Shown piece by piece: positions 49,501 to 60,400 of a stretch of DNA of 64,000 bases. How positions within the stretch are numbered: position 1 is the stretch's first letter; every line of letters starts with the position of its first letter. The notes under the pieces were generated by a model. That model saw only the letters and a list, made by a program, of their open reading frames with translations, was not told the DNA's origin and searched no databases. Source of the stretch: Temnothorax longispinosus (taxonomy: Eukaryota; Arthropoda; Insecta; Hymenoptera; Formicidae); assembly GCF_030848805.1 (NCBI RefSeq), contig NC_092359.1, forward strand, positions 22,673,205-22,737,204. Direction: 5' to 3'. Made by a program: the position numbers and the translations under genes.

Positions 49501-51903
49501 CGTAGAATAGTGACGCGGCGCGGCGCGCCGCGCCGCAGGTTGTAAATGATAACCCAGTTACATACGAGCTACATGCGGCGAGCCGCCGCAAGCAGTTGCG
49601 CAATGCAAATGCATCTCGTGTTACAGAACACAGGTGAAACAGCGGCCGCGTCCGCGGCCACGCCGCGCCGGTATACGAACTTTCGCTACTCGTTCGCTTT
49701 AATTCGACTGGGTTATTGGCTCGCCCGTGGTACCGCGGGGTGGACCAAACGTGCCTTTCTTTCGCCTCATCCCGCCTACCTCGTCTCTCAATGCACTCGA
49801 TGTACCGTGTGGAATGCCGCTTGGGCGGCCCCAATCCACTTAAAACATTCGCTTTGTCTCTCTGTCGAACGCGCGTCCTCGCGAATGAGCACGGCGTCCT
49901 TCATCTCTCAACTATATCAGGTTTTCATCGTTATCTTCAGTCTTCCCCTCTTTCGTGACGCAACCCCTTATAAGAATTGCGATTAAACGCCAATCGGATC
50001 TAATTTTTCGGACAATGCATGCGTGCGATCTCCGCACGTAGAAATTATCTCCGTTCACATAGAAAATTTGTGACTGGAAGACATAAGTTTCAGTTGACGA
50101 TACAGATTTTCGCCACGACTTTCTGCCGTGCATTCATCATACTCCTTGCGCGATATACATCGGGTCGTAACGCGGAGTGCGGTACGGTGTATACGCAATC
50201 GACTCGGGTTTCGAGGTTTAATTGCATTGGCGCGACTGCGGCAGCGGTGCGACGCGACTCGATGCACAACTGGATTCGGTATTGCTGCTGGATATGAATA
50301 AATGATTCATACTTCATTAAACTAACAGATTCTTTTGTATAAAACGCCTCTAAAAAAAGTCTAAAAGACAGGCCTGCGGAATAGAAAATTAAGGAGAAAG
50401 AAGTCTAATCACGTACCGTGATTAATATCATTGCGAATTATCGTCTACTATAGGTATATGATTTGAAAAAGCTCTTTCTTTAAAAATAAAGATAAAAATA
50501 ATAATACTTGTAATATTATGAAAAAAAATCTATGTATTATACACGAGAAAGAATCTATATAAATAGATCGCGTTTGATCTATCGCCATCCGGCGCGGCGG
50601 GCACTCTCGCTTCTTCTACACTGAGAGCCACTTGTAGAACGTATCGTGTCACATACCGAAGTATCTAATTTACGTCAGCAGCGTCAATATCAATTTTTCA
50701 ATTTTCACATCAACGAAGACCACCGCCTCTAAACCAAGGTGTACGAGTATCCCACTCGCGCCGGGATGCCGGTTTACATAATTGCAAACTTAGTCACAAC
50801 GACGTCCCGCTGACAACCTCTTGCTAGCCGTTTCATTAAGAGCCGTGGATCACCTCGGATGCGATAATACACGCCGGTGTACGGCGATGAAGGTAATCGC
50901 CGCGCGCCGCGCCGGCGTGCGGCGTCGAAAGGCGCGAGGATATATTAACATTCGGATCTCCCGGGACGTCTTACGTAAGGCGGAAAAATGTCCGAGCGAG
51001 ATGTCCGTGAGATGTTTCGCGTGTCATCAGGATGGAAAGAGTGCCGAGGACGAAGAATTCCAGCCTAGACTATCTCGCGTTAATCACGAGCATCGAATGA
51101 TATTCTTGGTTTACCGTGCGAATCATTTTATACGTCAATAATTCGTAATTCGTCACTTTTACTTATTTCGATATTATCTAAAATTTATAGATTAATTTAT
51201 TAAAAGAGATTTAAATAATAAATCGATGTAATTTTTACTCAATAGTGAGAAAGGAGGAAGAGAGACTTGTCACGCGTCTCGATACCGATAGCGTGGTACC
51301 ACGGAGGCTGGGATGCATGCGTACACACGCGGCGCCGAGCTGGACTCTGGCGCGGTTGGCGTTACTACACACGTGGCCACGTCACGGAATTCCGAAGAGT
51401 CGCGAAATTCCGGGACGTCGTGAAATCCGACCGTGACAAATTCCGACACGCAAGATCGGCATGCGCGCGTCACGCGTCGCACTGGCGCACTTCGTGACGC
51501 AGCATCCAGTTAATGCTCGTTACTTGCGTCTTGCACCGATATCCGTTAATAAAAGACCGAGTGTAAAAAAAGAATACTGAAGTCACCGAAGAGGTACGTG
51601 AGCGCACGCGCTTTCTTATCGTTTTCTTTCGAGGAAAGTATATAATAAATGATAAGCATGCGATTTCATAAGAGAGATCGATCCTAAACATTCTAGAGTT
51701 TCTCCAAGTTTTATCACGAGGCAGTGACAATGAAAAGTATTACGATCGGGCGATAAAAGTAACGATGTCCCTGGGTCCCTCTTCGTTACCGATTCATCGG
51801 CCATAGATTGGAATCCGAAGGATGTCCCCAGAGGACGACGCGAGAGACATGTCAACGTGGCGAATGAAATCGCCGTAACTCACCCAACGATCGCCGTAGA
51901 CAT
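37112..51903 (-). CDS. Secreted fibroblast growth factor, FGF8/17/18 type (pyramus/thisbe-like)
   Basis: Secreted ligand for an FGF receptor tyrosine kinase (Heartless in flies, by family knowledge), used in mesoderm migration and glial or tracheal patterning. Five minus-strand exons join in phase: 51903-51884, 48924-48879, 45648-45516, 38279-38173 and 37561-37112. That is 756 bases, 251 residues plus TGA. Residues 1 to about 31 form a signal peptide (hydrophobic LAVLAKILCLLMVVMCGAVPA with a likely cut after Ala31). The beta-trefoil spans about 36-170. FGF8-type matches are SLYS, IKAMGRDD, YICFNKRWKLVG and the glycine box RYIGFNKFGKPMKNPHGRQ. Cys92 and Cys111 match the two conserved core cysteines, and Asn46 and Asn118 are glycosylation sequons. 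The C-terminal 80 residues are basic and His/Arg-rich. Confidence 0.88.
38173..38279 (-). CDS. FGF exon 4: central trefoil strands
   Basis: A 107-bp exon between the acceptor TTTATGTTATAG and the donor GTAATT. It completes a split Gln codon and reads MLTTQSEDFSRKLYIFAEKS then QRYICFNKRWKLVGL, matching the LYICMNKKGKL signature of FGF8 with its conserved cysteine. Exon phases fit on both sides. The downstream intron is 611 bp and the upstream one 7.2 kb. Confidence 0.9.
38280..45515 (-). other. FGF intron 3 (7.2 kb)
   Basis: The largest intron of the gene, bounded by GTAAGT and TTATAG. It contains CpG-rich blocks (about 38.4-39.1 and 40.9-42.9 kb), a GGA-rich purine stretch at about 43610-43700 and AT-rich filler. 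The many short frames on both strands show no conserved motif. Intronic enhancers are plausible but not shown. Confidence 0.6.
45516..45648 (-). CDS. FGF exon 3: end of signal peptide and first trefoil strands
   Basis: A 133-bp exon between the acceptor TTTTCTAATTGCAG and the donor GTAAGTAAG. It encodes VVMCGAVPAMVRSVSLYSTC then SSGNVTVIGRSIKAMGRDDH and NAPY. The SLYS..SG.V.V..R.I.AM..D pattern is that of FGF8/17/18 (LYSRTSGKHVQV, INAMAEDGD). GNVT is a glycosylation sequon. On the opposite strand the same bases give a 65-codon frame that starts with a signal-like peptide, but its splice context and homology favour the minus strand. Confidence 0.88.
45649..48878 (-). other. FGF intron 2 (3.2 kb)
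   Basis: Bounded by GTGAGT and TTGCAG. Mixed composition with no coding segment, mobile element or RNA gene recognised. Confidence 0.6.
48879..48924 (-). CDS. FGF exon 2: 46-bp exon for the signal peptide core
   Basis: Acceptor TTGTTTCCAG and donor GTGAGTATT bound 46 bases. They complete a Gly codon and encode LPQLAVLAKILCLLM, the hydrophobic core of a secretion signal that runs on into exon 3 (VVMCGAVPA). The phase fits exon 3 exactly. The short length makes this exon easy to miss by gene predictors. Confidence 0.75.
49515..49536. repeat. 22-bp perfect palindrome of pure G/C
   Basis: The half-site GCGGCGCGGCG is followed directly by its reverse complement with no spacer. A second near-palindrome (GGCCGCG..CGCGGCC) lies about 130 bp to the right. 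This is the densest G+C patch in the window. Confidence 0.9.
51381..51450. repeat. Four-unit degenerate minisatellite
   Basis: Four successive 16-18-bp units share the core GTCxCGAAATTCCG: GTCACGGAATTCCG, GTCGCGAAATTCCG, GTCGTGAAATCCG and GTGACAAATTCCG. It sits in FGF intron 1, some 450 bp from the candidate start exon. Confidence 0.65.
51884..51903 (-). CDS. FGF exon 1: 20-bp start exon (candidate)
   Basis: ATG followed by five codons and two bases (M-S-T-A-I-V plus GG) before the strong donor GTGAGT. Joined to exon 2 it gives MSTAIVGLPQLAVLAKILC, a textbook signal peptide start in the correct phase. An in-frame TGA lies 24-26 bases upstream of the ATG, so this would be the first possible start on this exon. 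Because only 20 coding bases are involved, a different first exon further upstream remains possible. Confidence 0.55.
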
Positions 51904-53411
51904 AGCTGCGAGTCTCCGCCTCGGTGTGTCATCTCAGTCCATGCATTGTAAATCGTACGAATTACGACCAGCTAGCCGCAATAACGACTCAAGCATGTCG
52001 TTTCGCCGCGAATTCTCGCGGTTTCCGTTATAGGATAACGCACGATCTGCGACGGACACATTTGACAGGTCGATGACACTTCGGCGCGGTTCGATTCGGT
52101 TCGGCTCGATTGCACTTCTGTCCCGATCGACTAGTCCAATTTCGAAATCAGCGTGACGCCGACCACTGCGTTACATCGTCGTTGGAATTCAGCGAAGTAA
52201 ACCGTGTGCCGATTACGTCGTCACGACGCGTCAGTCGCACTCGCAGTCGCGCGAGATTAACTCCGCGGGAAAAGCCCACGACCGAGCCTATATACCTTTT
52301 CGGCGTTAGGTGCAGGCGATGAATTCCCGTCGCACACCCATCGAAGCCACAGTCCGTGAGCTTTCGAGTAGAGGTTTAACCTGGATTACGCCGTGATATC
52401 TACATTAATCGTAACGCTGACGTAACACGCAAAGTCCTTTCAGTCACGAGAACGGTGGTTCCCCGGTAAACCGACCTATCACTCTATCAGTTAGGCGTTG
52501 TTAAAACCTAGTGTAAAAGCGTCATTCGTATTGTCATTAAATCTTTCGATAGAATGCCAAACTGTAATGATATAACATCGATCCACTGTTGACAGGACGT
52601 CAAACTGCCCGCACAAACCGCGAATGGTAATTAAATCACCTCGCACGGCGAGGAAACGACAGTGGAGTCGTTGATGCGCGAAATCACTTCTCTTCTCCGG
52701 AACGACCTTTTCGAAACACTCGCGCTCGATCGCGATCGTAGATTCGATAGATCACTCGGTACACGCGACTCGGTAAGTCACCGAGACGGGATCGGCACGG
52801 TGAATGTTGCCGGCGAGGATGCGACCCGGCATGACATCCCGGACCACGTGAGGACTCATCCAAAGGGGGATTTTGGTGGGGATATTTGTCGCCTGCCGCG
52901 TGAAAAACTGCCAACACTTGAATAGGCTCCGACACGACGATGAAAAACGCGACTACCGACCCGACGCCGATGACTCTCAGCTGGACACCGCCTGTGTCGC
53001 CTAAGCGGCGTACACGGATTTCGTCGCATGACTACACACCCTGGCCCCCGACATCCCGAGGATGTCATGCCGGAGGATGATCGTGCTCGTTGTCAGCGTC
53101 ATTTAATGAGCGACCTAATCGATCACCTAGGTCGTCGTCCACGAAACTGCCCGGCGCGTACATCCGAACTTGTTTGTGTCGTCAACTAAATGAATTGCTA
53201 TCGAGCGACGCGTTTGGCATATCGTTCCACGCTGCAATGTATATTGGTATAGACGTAACAAAGTTACGAGACCGTGTTAACCGGATAAATTCGGGTAACG
53301 CAATTTTCTTTAAAATCGGAAAGCTATCTCAACGAGTTTACGTCATTTAATATATTTGATATTAACGTTCTATTATAAAAATATCAACTTTTATATCGCG
53401 GCGTTACTTAT

Positions 53412-53435
53412 TGAAAGGCTGAAAATAGCCTTTCA
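53412..53435. repeat. Small inverted repeat (9-bp stem)
   Basis: TGAAAGGCT, a six-base loop, then AGCCTTTCA. No run of T follows, so it is not an obvious terminator-like element. Confidence 0.65.
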
Positions 53436-56400
53436 GTAAACCGTTCCAATAGACCTTCCAACGTTATGGCGAGAAGGCAGATAAACGACGACGTCTCCAT
53501 TGAGGATAACCACGAGATTTACTACCTTTGTAGTGCCTATGCAGCACGAGCCGATCTACGCGAACGCCCCGAAAGGAAGAAGTCACCTGGCGTCGCGTCA
53601 CAAAGGCCTACCCCGAAATGTTTCCTACATTGCCGTGGCAAATTGCGACAAATCACGCGTGTCAATGGATTCACAGACGGCCACGGCAAATTGTCGTGAC
53701 CAATCGTGGCGGCAATGCGTCGCATCGCCCAGCGTCGCGATCAAGATCAACCCGTAACGCGGGTCACGATTTGATTTAGAACCAGTAAATTCGACCGCTA
53801 ACTGACCGGGCCTAATCGCGCAGCGGACGCAATACACAATCATAGTAAACCGCAATCACATATTCTTGGCACATCTGCAGATCAACGATTTTTTCTTTCT
53901 TGATTAATACGCGTAAAAAATGGCGCGTTTCTAAAAAAATTTGCTCCGTAATAATGCGTAAGATAATTGATTGAAACAATTTTACAATTTCGCTAAACGC
54001 TTCATAAATTTGGGATAGACAGAGATGCTGCGAAATATAATTATAAGTTGTCTTATTTGTCCCAAGAGAGATTTTGAAGTTAGAGTGAGTCGTTAGTAGA
54101 TTACAATACTTAAAAATAGGACTGCGAGACAAATATCCCACAGCGTTTTATGTCAATAAAGAAGCGTCTTATCGCATTCATCATAAAAGCCTAATCTCCT
54201 TCAACTCAGAAAAATCTTATCAATTTACTTCCTTCTGATTATTCCCGAATCATATTAATATAAATAAAAAATATTTCATGTTTGTTTTTTATATATGCAC
54301 GCATAGAGAAAATTTAGATTTCCAAATTATAACAATGATATCAATATAATATCAAAATTTTTACAATTTCGACATCTAATCTGAAGTACATTGTAAATTT
54401 CGTATAAAAAATTAAATTTGAACTCACCCACATGTGCGCGCTTCGCTAATGACCAAGACCGGTGACTAGTCGGGAATTGTCGCGACTATACAGTTTAAAT
54501 TTGGCTTTTTTTGCCGAATTTAAGTATGTGTCATTCGCATCATTTCCATGAAGAATATCTGTTAATCCGCTTACTTCATGCGGCTACTTCCGAATTCCAG
54601 GAGATTACACGGACCATCATCGAATTTGTCATCGCGACGCTTTCTACGACATGAATAATATTCTATTACACGTGCATCAGATTATTACTCAAAATATTTC
54701 ATTTTTCCGAGAAAAATCTAATTGATTCTAGTTTAACTTCCAAGTGTTCACGTATATCAGTTATCATAACTGGAATGCAACTGATACGTAAATTATGCTA
54801 ATTAATATCATGATTAATGTATAAAACACGCCTGCTGTGCAATCAATTATCATGATTGATCGAATTGATAATATTTTTTACTAATAGTACTAATAATTAC
54901 TAACAGTACAAAAAATTAACGTAAACAGTTGCTTTTGTCATTTTCACTTTATGCGAAAATATATCTTCGCACTTCGAGCCACAAACACTCGAATATAATT
55001 AGCACGCAGACTAGAATCATAAAATATGTATATTTAACGTAGCATATGCTAGAGCTACTACTCTCGTAGTAATAATAGATCCATTACGGTGGCCACGATT
55101 GGTTACAATCTGCGTGTAAAAGACGCGGAGACACGTCACTTGACAGAGTCAAAACAACACGGACCGTCCTGTGGTCGGAACTATGCCAGCGTAGGATACG
55201 GCGCGCAAACTATCTCGTTGATCGAGCCTGACTTTTTCCTCCTACCAGCACGAGCACACTCACTCGTGTCTCCAGGCTGGTGCCACGTGAAGTGGTAGAT
55301 AGCCGTCGACGTCGTGCGTTTATGGAGAACGGATAAGGAGACGACGAGCGACTAAACGCGTCCTGTAACGCTACGTAGAGAACTGTCGTGCGTCAAGTGT
55401 ACCACGGCCGGGGACGCGGACGGGGAAGAGAGAAAGGAGAAAGAGAGAGAGAGAGAAGATGAATATAAGGAAGGAGAGAAGAAAGCGCAAACAAGAAGAG
55501 GAGCCACGCGAGAGGAGTACGCGACGTAGTTTTTGCTCGGAAGCCGCGACGTTCCGCCGGCGTCACATTCATTCTGACACGCTCCTCGTCATTCTCCCCT
55601 TCCTCGCCCCCGCGAAGAAAAAACGGCTACAAAGTGGCGGGATGAGAGCGAGGGGTAGATGGGCGAATATCATCGTTGTGAAAGAAAAACCGTCCACGGT
55701 GATTTGTTGATTCTCGAGAATCATGCGCAAGCAGGGAATTATGTATTAAACGATTAAAATAATGATTCAATTTTTATTCGCAATATGGTACTGCATTTTA
55801 TAATAAAAATAATTTTATTTTCATTGATCTTAAAAATATATCCTGAACAGAGTATACCAGATTTCAAATTTGTAATATTTTGTAGGTAATCGTTCTCTCT
55901 GTAATTATTGCTGTTAAAACATAAATAATTTATTATTGCAAATTCAGAACATTAGTATATTTTATTATTACTTTAATCATTACTTTAATTTTTAAATATT
56001 TTGAACTGATATTCGAGTGACACTCGTTTATACACTCGTAAACACTCTCTTACACTTGTGAAACGAATTGACGTTGAAACGGTGCTGTCCACGAACTCCA
56101 CGATGAGTCACCGTTGAAACTGATCTTGTACCTCGCCGATGAAGTACCATCGAGCTATCCCTTGCATTCCTAGCGTTTTACTTAGACCTACTTAAAAGGG
56201 TTGGATCATTCGATGCTCTTAGGGCGGGTATCGGTTTCGAATGAACGTATCCACGGATAGCTCGGCCCGATCGGAAAGCCGACGTATCCTGCACCGACCC
56301 ATTCATTACCCGTTTCGTGTCGTTCGTTAAGCCGAGGCCGTTAAAGAGGCCACGGTTAATTGAGTTTTAGGAATTCATTTCGTCGCCGATAACCCAACGT

Positions 56401-57422
56401 GCCCTCCTCGACGTATCGCGCTCGTTGTGACCGACGTCTGGGAACGCGTCGATATCTCTCAAAAGAGGAGCCGCTATGTGTATCGTCGCACATACTTTCG
56501 TGTTCGACGACTCGATGTGGGTGATCGCGATAATCGAAAATGTATTTCAGCGTAAATCACGCGAAGTATTATTGAGAAAGTTTCAGGTGCAACGATATTT
56601 CGAAACTTGAATTTATTTTGGGTGTCACTAACTTTATTGAGGTAACTTTATTTTCAATTTTCAATGATTGTAATAAAATTATATATAATTTTGAACTAAT
56701 CCCGTTTTAATATAATCGACCCAGATGGAGATTTAATACAAGCTATTAACCTATTATTACGAGTTATCTTATGAGATATAATTAAAATGATAGAAACATG
56801 AGAAAAAATGTAAAAAATCTAATTATAACACGAGTGACGTAAGTGCGAGACACAATTTACATCTTAATTTTATACACGGCTGTGTGACTCGGTGTTGATT
56901 GCAAAAACTAGAGAATGTTGCGCATATCATATCGAGTCGCTGGTTATCATATTACTGAGAATATATATGATTCATCTACGAATTCATCCCGCCATGCCAT
57001 GAAAACGACGATGAAGACGCAACTATATGAGTGAACGCACGTCTATATCATATTAAACATATTAGACATAATTGTCATAATCCGGTCGTGTTTTTTTAAA
57101 CAGAGACGGTCAAGGATATGCTGACGCGTGCTATACGCATTCGCAGGCCGTTAGTGCGCAATCCGCAAATGCATTTCACGCAGAAGCATTCGAAACCGCG
57201 TGTGTGTGCCATCGCGGGGAAAAGGTACGGAGGGAAAGAAAAAAGTATGAGGGCTATGGAAAGTTTTTGTTTCGAAAAGCAACATATCGCCGTTCGACTT
57301 GGCTCAACCACGTCGGCGGTTTGTTGTTGGACCGTAATCTCTAATGGTTCCTATGGGCATTTAAATAACCATCTCGCCCACCCACCATCACTTAACTCTC
57401 ACTATTTCTTCTCTTCTTCGCG

Positions 57423-57445
<23 letters not shown>
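57423..57445. repeat. CT dinucleotide microsatellite
   Basis: About eleven uninterrupted CT units, continuing as an imperfect CT-rich tract to about 57468. Confidence 0.85.
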
Positions 57446-57455
<10 letters not shown>

Positions 57456-60400
57456 TTTTCTCTCTGCTTCTTTTCTCGGAACCCCGGCGCTATCAGAGGC
57501 GCACGCTCTGACGATTCGAGAAAAACGACTGCTCTCCCTGGCTTTCCATTTTTTTACCGTTACCAGCTGACCGAGGGGGGCTATTATTCGCTACTACCGT
57601 CGGGAAAGTATCGTCCCCACGGATCAAGGATCGCTTACGACGCCGAGATCGCCGAGTGATTCCGATCGAAAGACCCAGGTCATTAAGTACGGTCCGGACG
57701 AAAAATCACAGATGAATGAAGACGTATTCGGTAAATATCGCATTACCGAGATGAGAATGTATTGTACAATGACGTTGGGAGAAAATGGTCCTGCCAAAAT
57801 ATACGTCTGCGACGGATCTTCCTCCATTCGCGCGCGGCACCGAACGAGGATGAGTCAGCGGAGGTTAGTCATACGAAACTTGGTTAGTCGACGCGAATCC
57901 AGACAACAGCGAAGGCGCACTTTTAGGGCACTCTCCCAGCAACCCGAGTCACCGGGGAACAGCAGTCCGCCGCGTTCGATCGATTCGGGCAACGATCCAC
58001 CGATTAAATTTATATTTAGTCGGTCGTTCGCGTCGGGGATAAGCCAATGCCGTGCCGTCGACGTCCATGAGGACGGAAAAATGCTCTCAAGAAGGAAGAT
58101 TTAAATCAAGTTGCTGATGAAACGTCCGCGGAAATTTTACGATCCGCATTTAATGAGAGCTAGCTGGCCAATGGTCGAAGAGAATTTAATTTCGCTTTTG
58201 ATCAGACGAACTCTGAATGACCCGAGATATACGTATATAGCAAGGAGCAGATTGAAAAAGCGCGAAAATCACTCGAACTATACTTACGAACATAGAAGAA
58301 GCCATTAGGAATCTATCTTCAAATTAAAACCTTATTAAATAATATAAATGCCTGAGAGAGATTAAAGAGGTGTAGAAAAGAATAGACGCAGGATAAACGC
58401 AGCAAAAGACAATTATCTTCGCAATATTTATTTATCGTATAAAACTTTAGTTAGGCAAATAATTATGCATCGTGTGGTGCAATTACGCTCTACAGTCATA
58501 ATTGACTTCAAGTATCGCGGTCGTTTGCGCGCGGGGAAAAAATATTCTCGACACGAATGCAATACCTCGGAATAGCTGATAACGACTGCGTGGGAGTACG
58601 TAAGATAAGACTCGCGAAGTCATCGATGGAATCCGTGTAATCGTTCGCGCGGGAATTTCGTGGAATCGCTTGAGTGGCGCGGGCCCGAAATAAACGTGTT
58701 ACGTCAATGTCTTAACGTACAACCGTCGCGATATCTACGCTCGACGTCGTTCTCGCGATCAACACCGAACAATCGAATGTTTACTTACCCCAGAAAAGGG
58801 ATACGATATCGAATTTTTATCAAGAATGTCCTCAGACTTCGCCGATGATGAGGAACGTCATGTTTGTTAGCGATCTTCTTAACGGAGTATCATCTCTACG
58901 ACTAAGTCAATAGATACGCAACACAAGCTAAGAAGTTGCAAATATACGTTAAAACAATTAAAATGTTTTTAATAATTATCTATTTAAAAATTTTGTTAAT
59001 AGAAATATGATTAAAAATAAAAACAGTATCCATCAAATTAAAACGGAAACAGCGTGTTATTATGGTAGCGAAAATTTAGTCCTAATTCAATGATCACATT
59101 CTTTTTCTGTAGGAGAGATACAAAATATGAGCAGATGTGTCGGAGATATGTTGACGCCTCGATCGCTAAGTACTTCATTTACGTTGCGATAATCTTTTAT
59201 ATCCTCTTTAAACGCTTTAAACGATAGAAAGTTAATTTACTTCTAATTACGCGAGGCAGATAATTACACCGTTAATAGGGGCTTATCGATTCGCGCGAAA
59301 AAAAGAGCACTCGTAGGGCTTCCTGGCGGCCCGTGCAGACGAGAGGTAGTCCGGAGATATCGAGTTGAGAAGCGATTTTAAGCCGCCGTGAAATGACCGA
59401 CCGGAATCGCTCCAGTTTAATAACTCGGTGTACTCGGCCGAGATGAGAGGCTGCTCGAGAAGCGCGCGCCGTGCCGGTAATCTTCAAAATCGCGATACAC
59501 TTATTGTCTTCATGAACGACCCACTTTCGCGAGCGCTATTAACCGACCTAATTAAAACGTCGCTATAAACGCCGTGCTCGCGCGCCATTTGTAGCTGATG
59601 TGTAACTCACGGCAGCCAAGACAAACGGTGCAAGAGGGGCACCTTTCCCGATAACGAGCAACACGGTTGGATACAATTAGCGATGAAATCAATCGCCGTA
59701 CCGGGGACGGGGACCCCGGCCGTCAATATGCATAATCGCACAAGCGCCATTAGCCGCGTGTGTGTTCGCAATGTCGATGCGGCGTGTCGATGCGAAGGTC
59801 TCCTCCTACTTTCTATAGCTCCCGTCGGCCGCCTCACATGTGTAAGTCATTTTAGATGTAATTAGTGAGTGATTTGCACCGACTGGACGATAGTCGGCGA
59901 GCCCGAAGAGAAAGAAAGAGACACGGACGAGAGAGCGAGTCGGAGAGAGAAAGAGAGCGAGAGAAGGGGGAGACCTTTCCTGCTTTCAGAGTAGAACCAG
60001 TCCGAGGCGGACGTACCGCGGCTATTTCTCCGCTTGCAGGAGGGACTTTGTCATGGCCGAGTGATATCCAATCGGGAATACAGTCAGCGGGGAAACGTGG
60101 TATCCAATCGGCGGTATGGACCGCTGCTAATTGGCCCCGATACTCACGGACAATCATCTAACCGCGATCAGGTGGTCTGCCGTGGCGGAATAACTTTGAT
60201 GCCACGGATGGTATTGGCGATAACTTTGGCCCCTCCCGTTTTGAGCATGTCGCCGCAGCATAATTCCATATACAATAATCGTTAATGCAAATTGGATAGC
60301 TGTTGAAATTAGATTGAATTCGCGGGATATAGAAAATTTATGTCAGTAATCCCGCAATTGACACTAATTTTTAGATATGTGCAAAATTTACTCTGACGAA

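Larger units (their letters stand above)
48925..51883 (-). other. FGF intron 1 (3.0 kb)
   Basis: Bounded by GTGAGT and TTTCCAG if the candidate start exon is right. It contains a strikingly GC-rich patch at 49.5-49.8 kb with a perfect 22-bp G/C palindrome, and a four-unit degenerate repeat at 51381-51450. No gene is seen inside. Confidence 0.5.

Noticed and set aside
52287..52296. TATA-like GGTATATAGG on the minus strand upstream of the FGF start
   Set aside because: No initiator or other core promoter element at the expected distance; such AT strings are common, so it is not listed as a promoter.
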